Shown: one piece after another, positions 24,318 through 33,598 of the stretch
Layout of the letters: every line of letters starts with the position of its first letter
Position numbering within the stretch: position 1 is the first letter of the stretch
NCBI GenBank assembly: GCA_024222455.1
Contig: JAAEPD010000099.1
Coordinates: forward strand, 1-48,153
Source of the DNA: Aureispira sp.
GTDB taxonomy: Bacteria; Bacteroidota; Bacteroidia; Chitinophagales; Saprospiraceae
DNA: 48,153 bases
Direction of reading: 5' to 3'
Position numbers and translations under genes: made by a program
Notes under the pieces: generated by a model
Seen by the model: only the letters and a program-made list of their open reading frames with translations
Databases searched by the model: none
Told to the model about the DNA's origin: nothing

Positions 24318-27203
24318 TTGAGAGCCAACCTTAAATATTGTTTAGTAGTATTGTTACTTTGGAGCCTTAATCCTACAGGTACAGAAGCCCAATTACCAAT
24401 ACAAGACAAGAGCTATGCACAACAACTATCAATCAAGGATGGGCTGTTGAGCGCTGTTATTTATTATTTGCACCAAGACAAAAAAGGATATATTTGGATA
24501 GCAACAGACAAAGGTGTAGCTAGATATAATGGGCTCAATTTTGAATATTTTACAACTGAAAATGGACTGCGAGATAACGAAATTTTACAGATATATGAGG
24601 ATTATAAAGGACGTGTTTGGTTTATTCCTTTTCAAGGAGGTTTGAGCTATTTTGAAAAAGATAGCCTTTATCAACATCCTCTAAACCCTCAAATCGAAGC
24701 AATCATTGAAAAAGATTGGATAAGTTCTATTTATGTAGACAAAGGAGATACACTTTGGTTTACATTGAGTAATCGTCGCAGATCTGTTGCCGAGTACAAT
24801 TTTTTTAGGGTATATCAGAACACAATAGATACCTTTTATCCAGCTCAAGATCCTAACAGCTTATACATACCGAATAAGAATTTTATAAAATATTGGACAA
24901 AACCTTTAGGGGTTATTAACTCAGGTAAGCTAGGGACTGGGCGATTGATTTACCCCACTGAAAAAAAAATAGAGGCTGCAATTGTAGAATCTCCATTGCC
25001 TCGAATTTGCAAAAAATGTATTCTTCGGCCAGATACCTCTTTATTTTGTATGAATAATGGAGGCTCTTTTTTGATTAAGAACAAACAATTTATTGAATAT
25101 CATGATCCTTTACCTAAGGATAAGTTCCGTTTAGCGTCTATCTATGATGACACCAACATAGTTGTTGGTACTAATAATGGAGTCTGGTTTCCTCAATCCC
25201 AACAAAAAATATTAAAACCTTATACCATCAACCACTGTATCCAAGATAGAGAGGGGAATTTATGGGTTGGGAGCAATGGACAAGGTGTTTTTATTATCAA
25301 AAATACCAATATTCAACATTGGGAACTATCCAAAACGATTTCAAGCATTTTGCCTACAGATTCCCTAATTTGGCTAGGTACCAAAGACGGCACCTTATAT
25401 TATTATTCCTCTGATAAGGGAATCCAAAAGTTTGATTATGGCGAAAAGGGTGGGAGTATACCCGACTTATTCCAACTACCTGATGGAGATATATTACTTC
25501 CATCCTTCTATCAGATAGATCAAAATCTAAATAGTAAATACAAAAAAAAAACTCACAAACCTCTAGTGAAAGCTATATCTCAGCGCAATGAGGAAGAAAT
25601 TTTGTTAGGTGCAGGTAATGGATTGTATACCTATTATTGGAAAGAGGATAGTTTGCAGCAAATTCCAGATTTTGCTGCTTGGGTCAACGATATTTATAGA
25701 GTCAGTGCTGATTCTTTTTGGCTTGCTACTGACAATGGTTTGTTTTTCTATGATGGACAAAAGGTTTGGAATAAAGGAGACTTGTATCCTCCATTGCAAA
25801 AATCTATAACTAGTGTTGTTTACCTCAATCAACAGCTTCTTGCAGCTACACAAGGGAAAGGCATTTGGATTCTAGATGCTGATACGCTTAAGACGATTAA
25901 TATTGCTGATGGTCTATCTAGTAATTTTATCAATGTATTGTATGGCCAAAAAGATACCCTTTGGATCGGCAGTAATAAGGGCTTAGATCGATTGGTTTTT
26001 CAGGATGCAGAAATAGCCATACAGCAGTTTATAGATGATGTAGATATACAAAGTTTAGCTATAGATAAACAGTATCTTTGGTTAGGATCTAGCGATGGGG
26101 TATTGCGTGTCAATACCCTACAAACATCTGCTCAAGATTATAGGCCACCTATTTATCTGCATGCAGTTACCATCAATAATCAAAAACAGCCTTTACAATC
26201 AACTTACGATTTAGCCTATTATCAGAATAATATAATCATTGATTTTGTTGGTATAGCTTTTCGCCACAAAGTAGGGTACCGTTACAAACTAGAAGGGGTT
26301 GATGAGCAGTGGCAATACACCAAGAACCCTAAAGTACAGTATCCCAAATTGCCACCAGGAGATTATACTTTTTTGGCAACAGCAGCAACTATCAATAATC
26401 CTTGGAATCCAGAACCCATCAAGATTCAGTTTAGGATAGTACCTCATTTTACACAGACAATCTATTTTTTGATATTGTTGTGGATATTAGGAATTGGAGC
26501 AGTCTTATTGATTGCAACAATTATAGTTAGAACTAACAATCGTAAAAATAGAGTGATAAGAAGGATTAGCGAATTGGAAAACAAAGCATTGCGTAGCCAA
26601 ATGAATCCTCATTTTATTTTTAATGTGATGAATTCTATTTTATACCTTGTCAACACTAGTCAAAAGAAAAGAGCACGTCGGTACATCACAAAATTTTCGA
26701 AACTAATGCGCAGGATTTTAGAGCAATCACAATATACCTTGATTGATTTAAATGAGGAAATAGAAACTATAGAGCTGTATTTGAGTTTAGAAGAGTTGCG
26801 CTATGATGGACAGATTAGTAGTACTATATCTATAGAACCCAAACTAGATTTGCATCAATACCAAATTCCTTCTATGTTGCTGCAACCGTTGGTAGAAAAC
26901 GCCTTAATACATGGATTAAGCCCCAAGAAAAGTCTTGGGGAACTTCATATTGCCCTAAAAAAAGTATTAGATGACATCGAAATAACCATAACAGATAATG
27001 GAATAGGAAGAAAGGCTGCTGCACATCTAGGTTATTCGGCAGAACAAGTGAAAAAAACATCTACAGGACTTAACAATATAATAGAGAGAATTGAACAGAT
27101 AAATACCATTTACCATAGCAATATAAGTCTAAAAATCATAGATTTGTATAACGAGCAGGAAGCAATAGGGACTCAAATTATAATAAAACTGCCAAAATTA
27201 TAG
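24318..27203 (+). CDS. LytS-type sensor kinase with beta-propeller and Y_Y_Y domain
   Basis: A 961-residue membrane kinase. After the signal peptide (cut near TEAQ) come two seven-bladed-type propeller series with motifs DKKGYIWIATDKGVARYNG, REGNLWVGSNGQGVFII and KDTLWIGSNKGLDRL, then a Y_Y_Y domain (HKVGYRYKLEGVDEQW), one membrane helix (FLILLWILGIGAVLLIATIIV) and a His_kinase domain. His765 lies in MNPHFIFN, N-box LLQPLVENALIHG, G-box TDNGIGRKAA. This is the hybrid-like sensor layout known for polysaccharide sensing in Bacteroides, without the fused regulator. The start is TTG; see the slippage note in findings. The regulator gene starts eight bases after the stop. Confidence 0.93.
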   Translation: MRANLKYCLVVLLLWSLNPTGTEAQLPIQDKSYAQQLSIKDGLLSAVIYYLHQDKKGYIWIATDKGVARYNGLNFEYFTTENGLRDNEILQIYEDYKGRVWFIPFQGGLSYFEKDSLYQHPLNPQIEAIIEKDWISSIYVDKGDTLWFTLSNRRRSVAEYNFFRVYQNTIDTFYPAQDPNSLYIPNKNFIKYWTKPLGVINSGKLGTGRLIYPTEKKIEAAIVESPLPRICKKCILRPDTSLFCMNNGGSFLIKNKQFIEYHDPLPKDKFRLASIYDDTNIVVGTNNGVWFPQSQQKILKPYTINHCIQDREGNLWVGSNGQGVFIIKNTNIQHWELSKTISSILPTDSLIWLGTKDGTLYYYSSDKGIQKFDYGEKGGSIPDLFQLPDGDILLPSFYQIDQNLNSKYKKKTHKPLVKAISQRNEEEILLGAGNGLYTYYWKEDSLQQIPDFAAWVNDIYRVSADSFWLATDNGLFFYDGQKVWNKGDLYPPLQKSITSVVYLNQQLLAATQGKGIWILDADTLKTINIADGLSSNFINVLYGQKDTLWIGSNKGLDRLVFQDAEIAIQQFIDDVDIQSLAIDKQYLWLGSSDGVLRVNTLQTSAQDYRPPIYLHAVTINNQKQPLQSTYDLAYYQNNIIIDFVGIAFRHKVGYRYKLEGVDEQWQYTKNPKVQYPKLPPGDYTFLATAATINNPWNPEPIKIQFRIVPHFTQTIYFLILLWILGIGAVLLIATIIVRTNNRKNRVIRRISELENKALRSQMNPHFIFNVMNSILYLVNTSQKKRARRYITKFSKLMRRILEQSQYTLIDLNEEIETIELYLSLEELRYDGQISSTISIEPKLDLHQYQIPSMLLQPLVENALIHGLSPKKSLGELHIALKKVLDDIEITITDNGIGRKAAAHLGYSAEQVKKTSTGLNNIIERIEQINTIYHSNISLKIIDLYNEQEAIGTQIIIKLPKL

Positions 27204-27211
27204 AAAAACCT

Positions 27212-27958
27212 ATGAGAGTAGTCATAATCGATGATGAGCGAATGAGTATAGAAGTCCTTCGAACATATTTGGAAGAACTAGAAACGAATGCAGAAATAGT
27301 AGGAACAGCACCTTCTGTGGAGGAAGGTATAGAGGTCATTAATACTACTAAACCAGGATTAGTTTTTTTGGATATTCATCTCAAAGATGGTTATGGTTTT
27401 GACATACTCAAGCAAGTAAGTTATCAAGATTTTCAGGTAGTCTTTACCACAGCATATCACAATTATGCAATCAAAGCTTTTGAGTTTGCTGCTCTTCATT
27501 ATTTATTAAAACCTATAGAGGAGGAAGCCTTACAAGAGGCCCTAGATCGTTACCAAAAACAAGTTGAAACAACTGAGCTAACACATAAAGATACACATCA
27601 GATTTTGCAAAATGCATTGCAAGATAAACAGCTTAAAACCCTAGCCTTACCTGCACAAAACTCTATTGTGTTTACTCCTGTTGAGGATGTAATACATTGT
27701 GAAGCAGATGGCGGATATACTATATTCCATCTGAAAGATGGTAGCCGAATAGCTGTATCTAAAGCTTTACGAAATTATGAAGATGGACTCATTCCAATGG
27801 GTTTTTGTCGCATCCACGACAAACATTTGATCAATTTGCATTTTGTCAAACGGTACATACGAGGTCGTGGAGGAAAAGTAGAACTATTAGATGGGTCTGT
27901 ATTTGATGTGTCTATACGTCGAAAGAACGATTTTCTAAAAGCAATGGGGACGTTATAA
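27212..27958 (+). CDS. LytTR-family response regulator
   Basis: A 248-residue partner of the kinase upstream. The receiver domain shows IIDDERMSIE, phospho-acceptor Asp54 in VFLDIHLKDG, FTTAYH and LLKPIE. The LytTR domain (about 140-248) holds IVFTPVEDVIHCEADGGYT, ALRNYEDGL and FCRIHDKHLINLHFVKRYIR. It starts nine bases after the kinase stop. The type IX cargo gene follows 142 bases later in the same direction and is a plausible target, though no binding site can be identified from sequence alone. Confidence 0.94.
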   Translation: MRVVIIDDERMSIEVLRTYLEELETNAEIVGTAPSVEEGIEVINTTKPGLVFLDIHLKDGYGFDILKQVSYQDFQVVFTTAYHNYAIKAFEFAALHYLLKPIEEEALQEALDRYQKQVETTELTHKDTHQILQNALQDKQLKTLALPAQNSIVFTPVEDVIHCEADGGYTIFHLKDGSRIAVSKALRNYEDGLIPMGFCRIHDKHLINLHFVKRYIRGRGGKVELLDGSVFDVSIRRKNDFLKAMGTL

Positions 27959-28100
27959 TAATTTTATATACACACTTATAAGCTAAAGCTACACAGCTAA
28001 TAATTTAATCTGCTCACCTACTGATTAGCTATTGTAAATAGGGAACTTAGAAGTTATATTTAAATGAAGAATTAACTTTTAAAACAACTCCTTATTATAG

Positions 28101-31100
28101 ATGAAAAAAATCTACACTATTTTACTTTTTAGCTTGTTGTACACTAGCATTCAAGCTCAAACTCCTTGCCCTGCTGTTCCTCAATCCGCTCCTTGTGATT
28201 CTTGTTGTTATACCTGTGTGAGAGATTACTATTGGGTAGGTGTCAATGGAGCAGGAGATTATGAAGATCCAACCAATTGGCATTTAGATAGCCTTAATGG
28301 TCCAGCTGCTTGCCGACCTCCATTTACAAGAGATAATGTCTACTTTATGGCAGGCGCATTTACAGTTGCACCTGCTGTTATTAACATCAATGGAAGTACT
28401 CCCGCTACTTGCCATGATATGTATTGGGATGACAACATTACAACTGCCCAAGATGTAACCTTTCAGAGTACCAGTACAATGGAAAATGCCCTTGATATTT
28501 ATGGCAGTCTTACTTTAGCCCATAAGGATAGTATGAGTTTTGAGTTTAGAGGGAAAATCCGATTTCTCTCTACAGATACCCTAGCTACTATCCAACTCCA
28601 AGAAACACAACTTAATGTGTTTAGAGTAGTCTTTAATGGTAGTGACAGTACAGAGTTTAGATTGCTAGATGATCTTAAAATACGAAATTGGAGTGGCAAT
28701 ACAGGAGGATATGACTATACAAGACATGGAGGTTTTCTTCGACTATTTAATGGTTATTTCAACAGCAATGCAAATGATCTAGATGTTGTTCATTTTTGGA
28801 GCCTATACGAATCGGATAGTACAAGTGCCTGTCGAGGATTAAATATAAGCAATTCTACTGTTCGAGTTTATGGCTATCGTCAAGCTTGGAGGATAGATTT
28901 TGATACAACTTCAGTTGCCAATTTTTGTTATTTTGATGCAACTGGTTCTCATATTATTGTAGACCAGACCTTTCCTTTCAACAATCGTTTATATTTTGGA
29001 AATGGGCTTACCTATGATAGTTTGAGCGTATCCTCTCCTCATGCCACACTTTATATGTATAATTCAACTTGGAATTATTGCAATTTAGAAGGAAGTGCCA
29101 ATTTTCCAAGTACCAATATTCAAATAAGGGAGCTGTATCTACAAGGTGGCCAGCTTTATGGTGGTGGCAACTCTAACTTAACCGTAGGAAGTATAGATGT
29201 ACTTGGAGGTTGTGGGAATTTAGCAAGGGTAGACTATTTTGCCAATATAACTAAGCTTACTTCAGGCTTACTTAGTTTTTCTAATACAATTTTATCTAGA
29301 ATTACTTTTGATCTTACTGGAGGTAGAACTTATCAAGCAGACAATAGCTTGGATAAAGGAAATGTAGTCAACTGTACTATCAATGGAGCTATTGGGCGAG
29401 ACTTGTATTTTGTGGATAATGACAATGACCAAAATTGGCATAATCCTAACAATTGGTTTAGAGATAGTTTAGGATTTAGAGTGCCTGTATATTGTATACC
29501 AACAGTGTTTGATAATGCCTTTTTTTATGCTGGCTCATTCCCTAATTTTGACAAATTTGTCTATGCTAATGCAGCTGTTTATTGCCACGATATGCGATGG
29601 TTGTCTACAGTAGCAGATAGTGCTTATTTACAGTTAGGAAAGAGTACTGTAGATTATACCAGTATATACTTGTATGGTACAATAGAGTTGAGTGAGAATA
29701 TGAAGTACAAAGCCATTAATTCAGGTGGAACTCATCCCAATACGCACAATATGTATCTCTATGGAAAAAAGGATAGTATTATAGCTAATGGCAAATATAT
29801 AAATGTGGTCATTTTAGATCAAACACCCAACACAGATTATACAATTATTGGTGATATGCGTGCTAATTTTATGGATGTAGATGGTATTCTTCGTTCTAAA
29901 AATAATGCTCTCGTATTTAATTCCCTCATCTTGTCGAAACGCTATCTAGATAGTGTTCAAGTCTACTTGTATGCCCCTTACTATACACATCGTAATTATG
30001 CTTTTGGAGATAGAGGTAGTTTTGATGTAGATTCTTCTTATACAGGGAATACCACATTCCATCTTATCAGAACATCAGGTTCTTGGCTAAATGGAGGGGG
30101 GCATTATCCTAATGTTATTAGTCATGTGCCATTAAGAGTCTATGATAGTAATAATAAATATTATATACATGGCAACCTAACTTTATTAGAGGATGCTGAT
30201 ATTCCCTCTTATATGGATGTATTAGGAGATCAGAAGATTCTTTCTGGTGGGCAACCTTACAATGGCGATTTTAACTTAACATCAGGTAAAAGCTATACCT
30301 TACTAGATGTGAACACACAAGCTATTTATATCCAAAATGCAATGACTGCAAAAGGGAGTTGCCAAGAGCAAATCCTTATACAGCATGAAGCTAATGGTCT
30401 CGTAGATTTTGATTTTAATGAGCCTGACAGTGTGGACTTGGCTTTTGTCTATATGAATGGGCTAAACAATATTAGTGGAACAACTATAGATGCTTTTAAT
30501 TGTATTGATGCAGGCAATAATTCTAATTGGAATTTCACTTCTGGAGCAGGTCAAGTTTTTTATTGGAGAGCCAATCTTTCTGCTCCAACTGATTTTGAAG
30601 GAAGTTGGCAAGATGCTAACCATTGGACAACTATAGTTGGAAATACTATAGGTGATGGAGGCTGTATACCCGGACCTTTAGATACCGTTGTTTTTGATGC
30701 AATGTCTTTTTCTCCTACAAGCAATGGGTGTACTGTTAGTGGTAATGCTTTCTGCAAAACCCTGATCTGCCAAGATGCTATTCATATCTATGGAAATACT
30801 GGTAAATGGTATATCAATGAAAGTATGCATTTGCACAATGCAATGCAAATGGGTTTTAGCAACAATATTTATTTTGTAGGTAGTGGAGTTGTTGAATCTG
30901 ATAATGTAGCTATTCAGGCTAGAGGACTTTATTTTCAAAATGCAACAGGTAGCTGGGATATTTTGGACGAATTTAAGCTGGAAAGTGATTCTAGCAATCG
31001 ACATGGAATGTTGTATTTAGTCTCAGGTACTCTCAATACCAATGGTCATACCATAAATATTGATAATCGTTTTGTGGCAACAGGCACTCAACCCCGTACC

Positions 31101-33137
31101 TTGAATTTAGATAACTCTACTATTGAGATTCACGATAAAGGGTACTATGATCATTCTGGTGAATGGGTATGGGATATTCAAAATCCTGCTAACATGACTC
31201 TTAATGCAGGAACAAGTACTGTTATTGTGCACGATAACCAAGATAAAGTAGGTTTGCGCACTCGTCGGTTTTATATGGGTGATGGTTTAGAATATAATCA
31301 TGTATATATTTATCCTACAGAGCTATGCTATTTATACGGAAGTGCTACTTATGATTATCTCAAAATGTATGGGACAATGGATGTGCATGGCAACAACACC
31401 TGTGATAGTATATACTTCGAAGGTAGTCGTTCTTACAATTTTGCAGGAGGAACCACTCAAACGCTAAAATCGCCTTATGGTAAGATCATTTCTAATGGAA
31501 GTCTAAGCAATTATATTAATATACAAACCTTTCCAAGTGGACAAAAATCCTATTTCCACAAAGAATATGGCAAGGCATTTTGTGTAGATTTCCTAAAAGT
31601 ACAAGACAACGAAGCAACTAAAGGAATAGCCCCAGCTTTGACAGTTTGGGATACATTGCATCAGTTTTTGGCTTTCCAAACAGGAGTCAATAGCGATAAT
31701 ATTGGAGGAACAGCTACAGGTATTTGGGAGTTTAATTTACCCCCATTGATGCTGCCTACAGCTGGTGGAGATACTACCATTAACCTATGTACAAGTGGAA
31801 ATAGCTCTTTTCCTATCAAACTTAGAGGAACAGCACCTTACTTAATTAGTGGGACTTGGTCAGATGGTGTTGGAGGCAACGGCACAATCAAGGATACTAT
31901 TATCTATGATAATGATGGAAATCAGAATACCCCTTTAAGTTATAATGTGGAAATTAACTCTAGTAATAGTTCTGTGACCTATGTATTGAATATTACTACC
32001 TATCGTTGTGGGGAGGAGCGAATTGCCAATCCTGTTACTATTCAAGTGAATAGACCAACCCCTAGTCCTTTGGTACAAGTCCAGCGTAATTCAGCCTGTT
32101 ATTTAGATAATCAAGACAATTGGAGAACCTTTGTAGATGATGTAGATGAACGACCTATTTTATCTATAAATGATTATACAGGAGCAGGGGATAACGATTC
32201 ACTCAAAAATGTAATGGTTAGTGTAGATTTTGATGCTACAACTCAATATTGGAATGGATATCCCTATTTAGTACGCAACTGGACTGTTACTCCCGAAAAT
32301 AATACAGGTGCACAAGTTCGTCTATATTTTACACAGGAAGAGCTGGATACCTTGCATGCACATACTGCATCCCCAACTCCTTTGAACCCTGCAAGTGATA
32401 TTGTGGTGATCAAATTTGCAAGTGGTGTAGTTGGTCTTGGGCCAGGCGTAGTTGTCCCACATACTGCCCTAACATGGAATCCTTCCAAATCTGCTCCATT
32501 GAGCACTACTACAGATATTGTAGCTGTTGAATATTCCGTGACTTCATTCTCTGCATTTATTATTATTCCTTATGCAGCCTTATTGCCTAATGAGTTTATA
32601 GCATTTGAGGCTCAAGCTAATGAGGATAGAACCATTGCATTGGATTGGACTATAGAAAATGACCAGAACAGTAGATCGTTTGTAGTAGAACGTTCTATTA
32701 ATGGAATTAATTTTGAAGCTATTGGAGAACTTATTGCATATTCAAATGGTGAAAATACCAATAACTATAGTTTCTTAGATGAAAGCCCTAATACAGGTAC
32801 CAACTACTATAGAATACAACAAGATAAGTGGACAGGAGAGTTCGGGTTTTCAAGTATCCAAGCTGTATACTTAGATGGAGTTAGTCTCTTCCAAATTTAT
32901 CCTAACCCAGTCTCTAATCAACAACTAAATATAAGGCTTCAGACAGAGCAAGAAAGAGAATGGACTATGATGATTTTAGATCAGTTGGGTAGAGTAGTTA
33001 GAGTGCATAGTTTTGCTTCAGGTGGATCGGTACAAAACCATTCAATTGCCTTAGGAAAAATAGCTTCAGGAATTTATATTTTAAGAATGACTAATGATAA
33101 AGGGCAAGAACTGAGACGTAAGTTTTATGTGAAATAA
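28101..33137 (+). CDS. Large type IX secreted adhesin-like protein
   Basis: A 1678-residue surface protein. Signal peptide MKKIYTILLFSLLYTSIQAQ leads into three modules of about 385-390 residues, beginning near residues 44 (YYWVGVNGAGDYEDPTNW), 434 (LYFVDNDNDQNWHNPNNW) and 819 (FYWRANLSAPTDFEGSWQ). Each continues with a C(I/R)P...DN(V)xFxAxSF motif and then beta-helix-like repeats, a pattern common in Bacteroidota adhesins. An Ig-like part, a fibronectin-like part (RSFVVERSINGINFEAIGEL) and a C-terminal type A sorting domain follow (FQIYPNPVSNQQLNIRLQ, ASGIYILRM...RRKFYVK). The sorting domain marks export by type IX secretion and surface attachment. The downstream position next to a LytTR pair suggests linked control (inference). 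Confidence 0.9.
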   Translation: MKKIYTILLFSLLYTSIQAQTPCPAVPQSAPCDSCCYTCVRDYYWVGVNGAGDYEDPTNWHLDSLNGPAACRPPFTRDNVYFMAGAFTVAPAVININGSTPATCHDMYWDDNITTAQDVTFQSTSTMENALDIYGSLTLAHKDSMSFEFRGKIRFLSTDTLATIQLQETQLNVFRVVFNGSDSTEFRLLDDLKIRNWSGNTGGYDYTRHGGFLRLFNGYFNSNANDLDVVHFWSLYESDSTSACRGLNISNSTVRVYGYRQAWRIDFDTTSVANFCYFDATGSHIIVDQTFPFNNRLYFGNGLTYDSLSVSSPHATLYMYNSTWNYCNLEGSANFPSTNIQIRELYLQGGQLYGGGNSNLTVGSIDVLGGCGNLARVDYFANITKLTSGLLSFSNTILSRITFDLTGGRTYQADNSLDKGNVVNCTINGAIGRDLYFVDNDNDQNWHNPNNWFRDSLGFRVPVYCIPTVFDNAFFYAGSFPNFDKFVYANAAVYCHDMRWLSTVADSAYLQLGKSTVDYTSIYLYGTIELSENMKYKAINSGGTHPNTHNMYLYGKKDSIIANGKYINVVILDQTPNTDYTIIGDMRANFMDVDGILRSKNNALVFNSLILSKRYLDSVQVYLYAPYYTHRNYAFGDRGSFDVDSSYTGNTTFHLIRTSGSWLNGGGHYPNVISHVPLRVYDSNNKYYIHGNLTLLEDADIPSYMDVLGDQKILSGGQPYNGDFNLTSGKSYTLLDVNTQAIYIQNAMTAKGSCQEQILIQHEANGLVDFDFNEPDSVDLAFVYMNGLNNISGTTIDAFNCIDAGNNSNWNFTSGAGQVFYWRANLSAPTDFEGSWQDANHWTTIVGNTIGDGGCIPGPLDTVVFDAMSFSPTSNGCTVSGNAFCKTLICQDAIHIYGNTGKWYINESMHLHNAMQMGFSNNIYFVGSGVVESDNVAIQARGLYFQNATGSWDILDEFKLESDSSNRHGMLYLVSGTLNTNGHTINIDNRFVATGTQPRTLNLDNSTIEIHDKGYYDHSGEWVWDIQNPANMTLNAGTSTVIVHDNQDKVGLRTRRFYMGDGLEYNHVYIYPTELCYLYGSATYDYLKMYGTMDVHGNNTCDSIYFEGSRSYNFAGGTTQTLKSPYGKIISNGSLSNYINIQTFPSGQKSYFHKEYGKAFCVDFLKVQDNEATKGIAPALTVWDTLHQFLAFQTGVNSDNIGGTATGIWEFNLPPLMLPTAGGDTTINLCTSGNSSFPIKLRGTAPYLISGTWSDGVGGNGTIKDTIIYDNDGNQNTPLSYNVEINSSNSSVTYVLNITTYRCGEERIANPVTIQVNRPTPSPLVQVQRNSACYLDNQDNWRTFVDDVDERPILSINDYTGAGDNDSLKNVMVSVDFDATTQYWNGYPYLVRNWTVTPENNTGAQVRLYFTQEELDTLHAHTASPTPLNPASDIVVIKFASGVVGLGPGVVVPHTALTWNPSKSAPLSTTTDIVAVEYSVTSFSAFIIIPYAALLPNEFIAFEAQANEDRTIALDWTIENDQNSRSFVVERSINGINFEAIGELIAYSNGENTNNYSFLDESPNTGTNYYRIQQDKWTGEFGFSSIQAVYLDGVSLFQIYPNPVSNQQLNIRLQTEQEREWTMMILDQLGRVVRVHSFASGGSVQNHSIALGKIASGIYILRMTNDKGQELRRKFYVK

Positions 33138-33195
33138 TAAGAGAATAGAATGAATACTTAGGCTTTTTATAGGTAGAAGATAAAAGAGGGCATGC

Positions 33196-33258
33196 ACAGT
33201 TAATAGAAAAACCTACACAGTTAGGCGGAAAACTAATACAGTTATAGGGTAGCTCTTG
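33196..33258. repeat. Three 21-bp repeats after the cargo gene
   Basis: The core ACAGTTA recurs at 33196, 33217 and 33238, again with an exact 21-bp period. Outside the core, the units are only loosely similar. On the minus strand the period encodes heptads NC(I/V/A)xF. The array resembles the one at 10660-10721 in period and copy number, not in sequence. Confidence 0.6.
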
Positions 33259-33350
33259 CAAAAGATATCTATATACTATATTATTGTAAACAACAAAAGA
33301 GACTAAATCCTCAAATAAGATATACAACACTGATCCCCCAAAGTCAGGCT

Positions 33351-33386
33351 AAATGCCGTAGAGTCATTAGACTTCTGCGGCATTTT
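33351..33386 (+). terminator. Hairpin, possible terminator of the cargo gene
   Basis: Arms beginning AAATGCCG (33351-33365) and ending CGGCATTT (33370-33385) pair with one mismatch and one bulge. Only four T follow, and it lies over 200 bases beyond the stop. Confidence 0.5.
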
Positions 33387-33598
33387 AGTGTCTATACTAG
33401 AGTTATTTTTTTAGGTTAAGTTTTATCTTTGAATACAGAAAATGAGTTTACTCAAGAAATATTAGGCTTCCCTAAAAGAATAAGCCCTTTCGCCAAAAAA
33501 TGCTTGTATAACTTATTGTAAAACTGTATATTACTGAGTCAGTATTCGTCTATACTAATATTGGTCTAAAAAATATTCCCCAAAAAAATAAAACAAAA

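Larger units (their letters stand above)
33138..33598. other. Intergenic region with repeat array and hairpin
   Basis: This 461-base gap holds three 21-bp repeats (33196-33258) and a hairpin (33351-33385), listed separately. No promoter of the consensus form was clear before the hydrolase gene at 33599. A 79-codon minus-strand frame crosses the repeats but has no supporting features. Confidence 0.5.

Noticed and set aside
33091-33330. 79-codon minus-strand frame over the 21-bp repeats
   Set aside because: Overlaps the end of the cargo gene, shows no promoter or homology, and its NCxxF heptads merely follow the repeat period.
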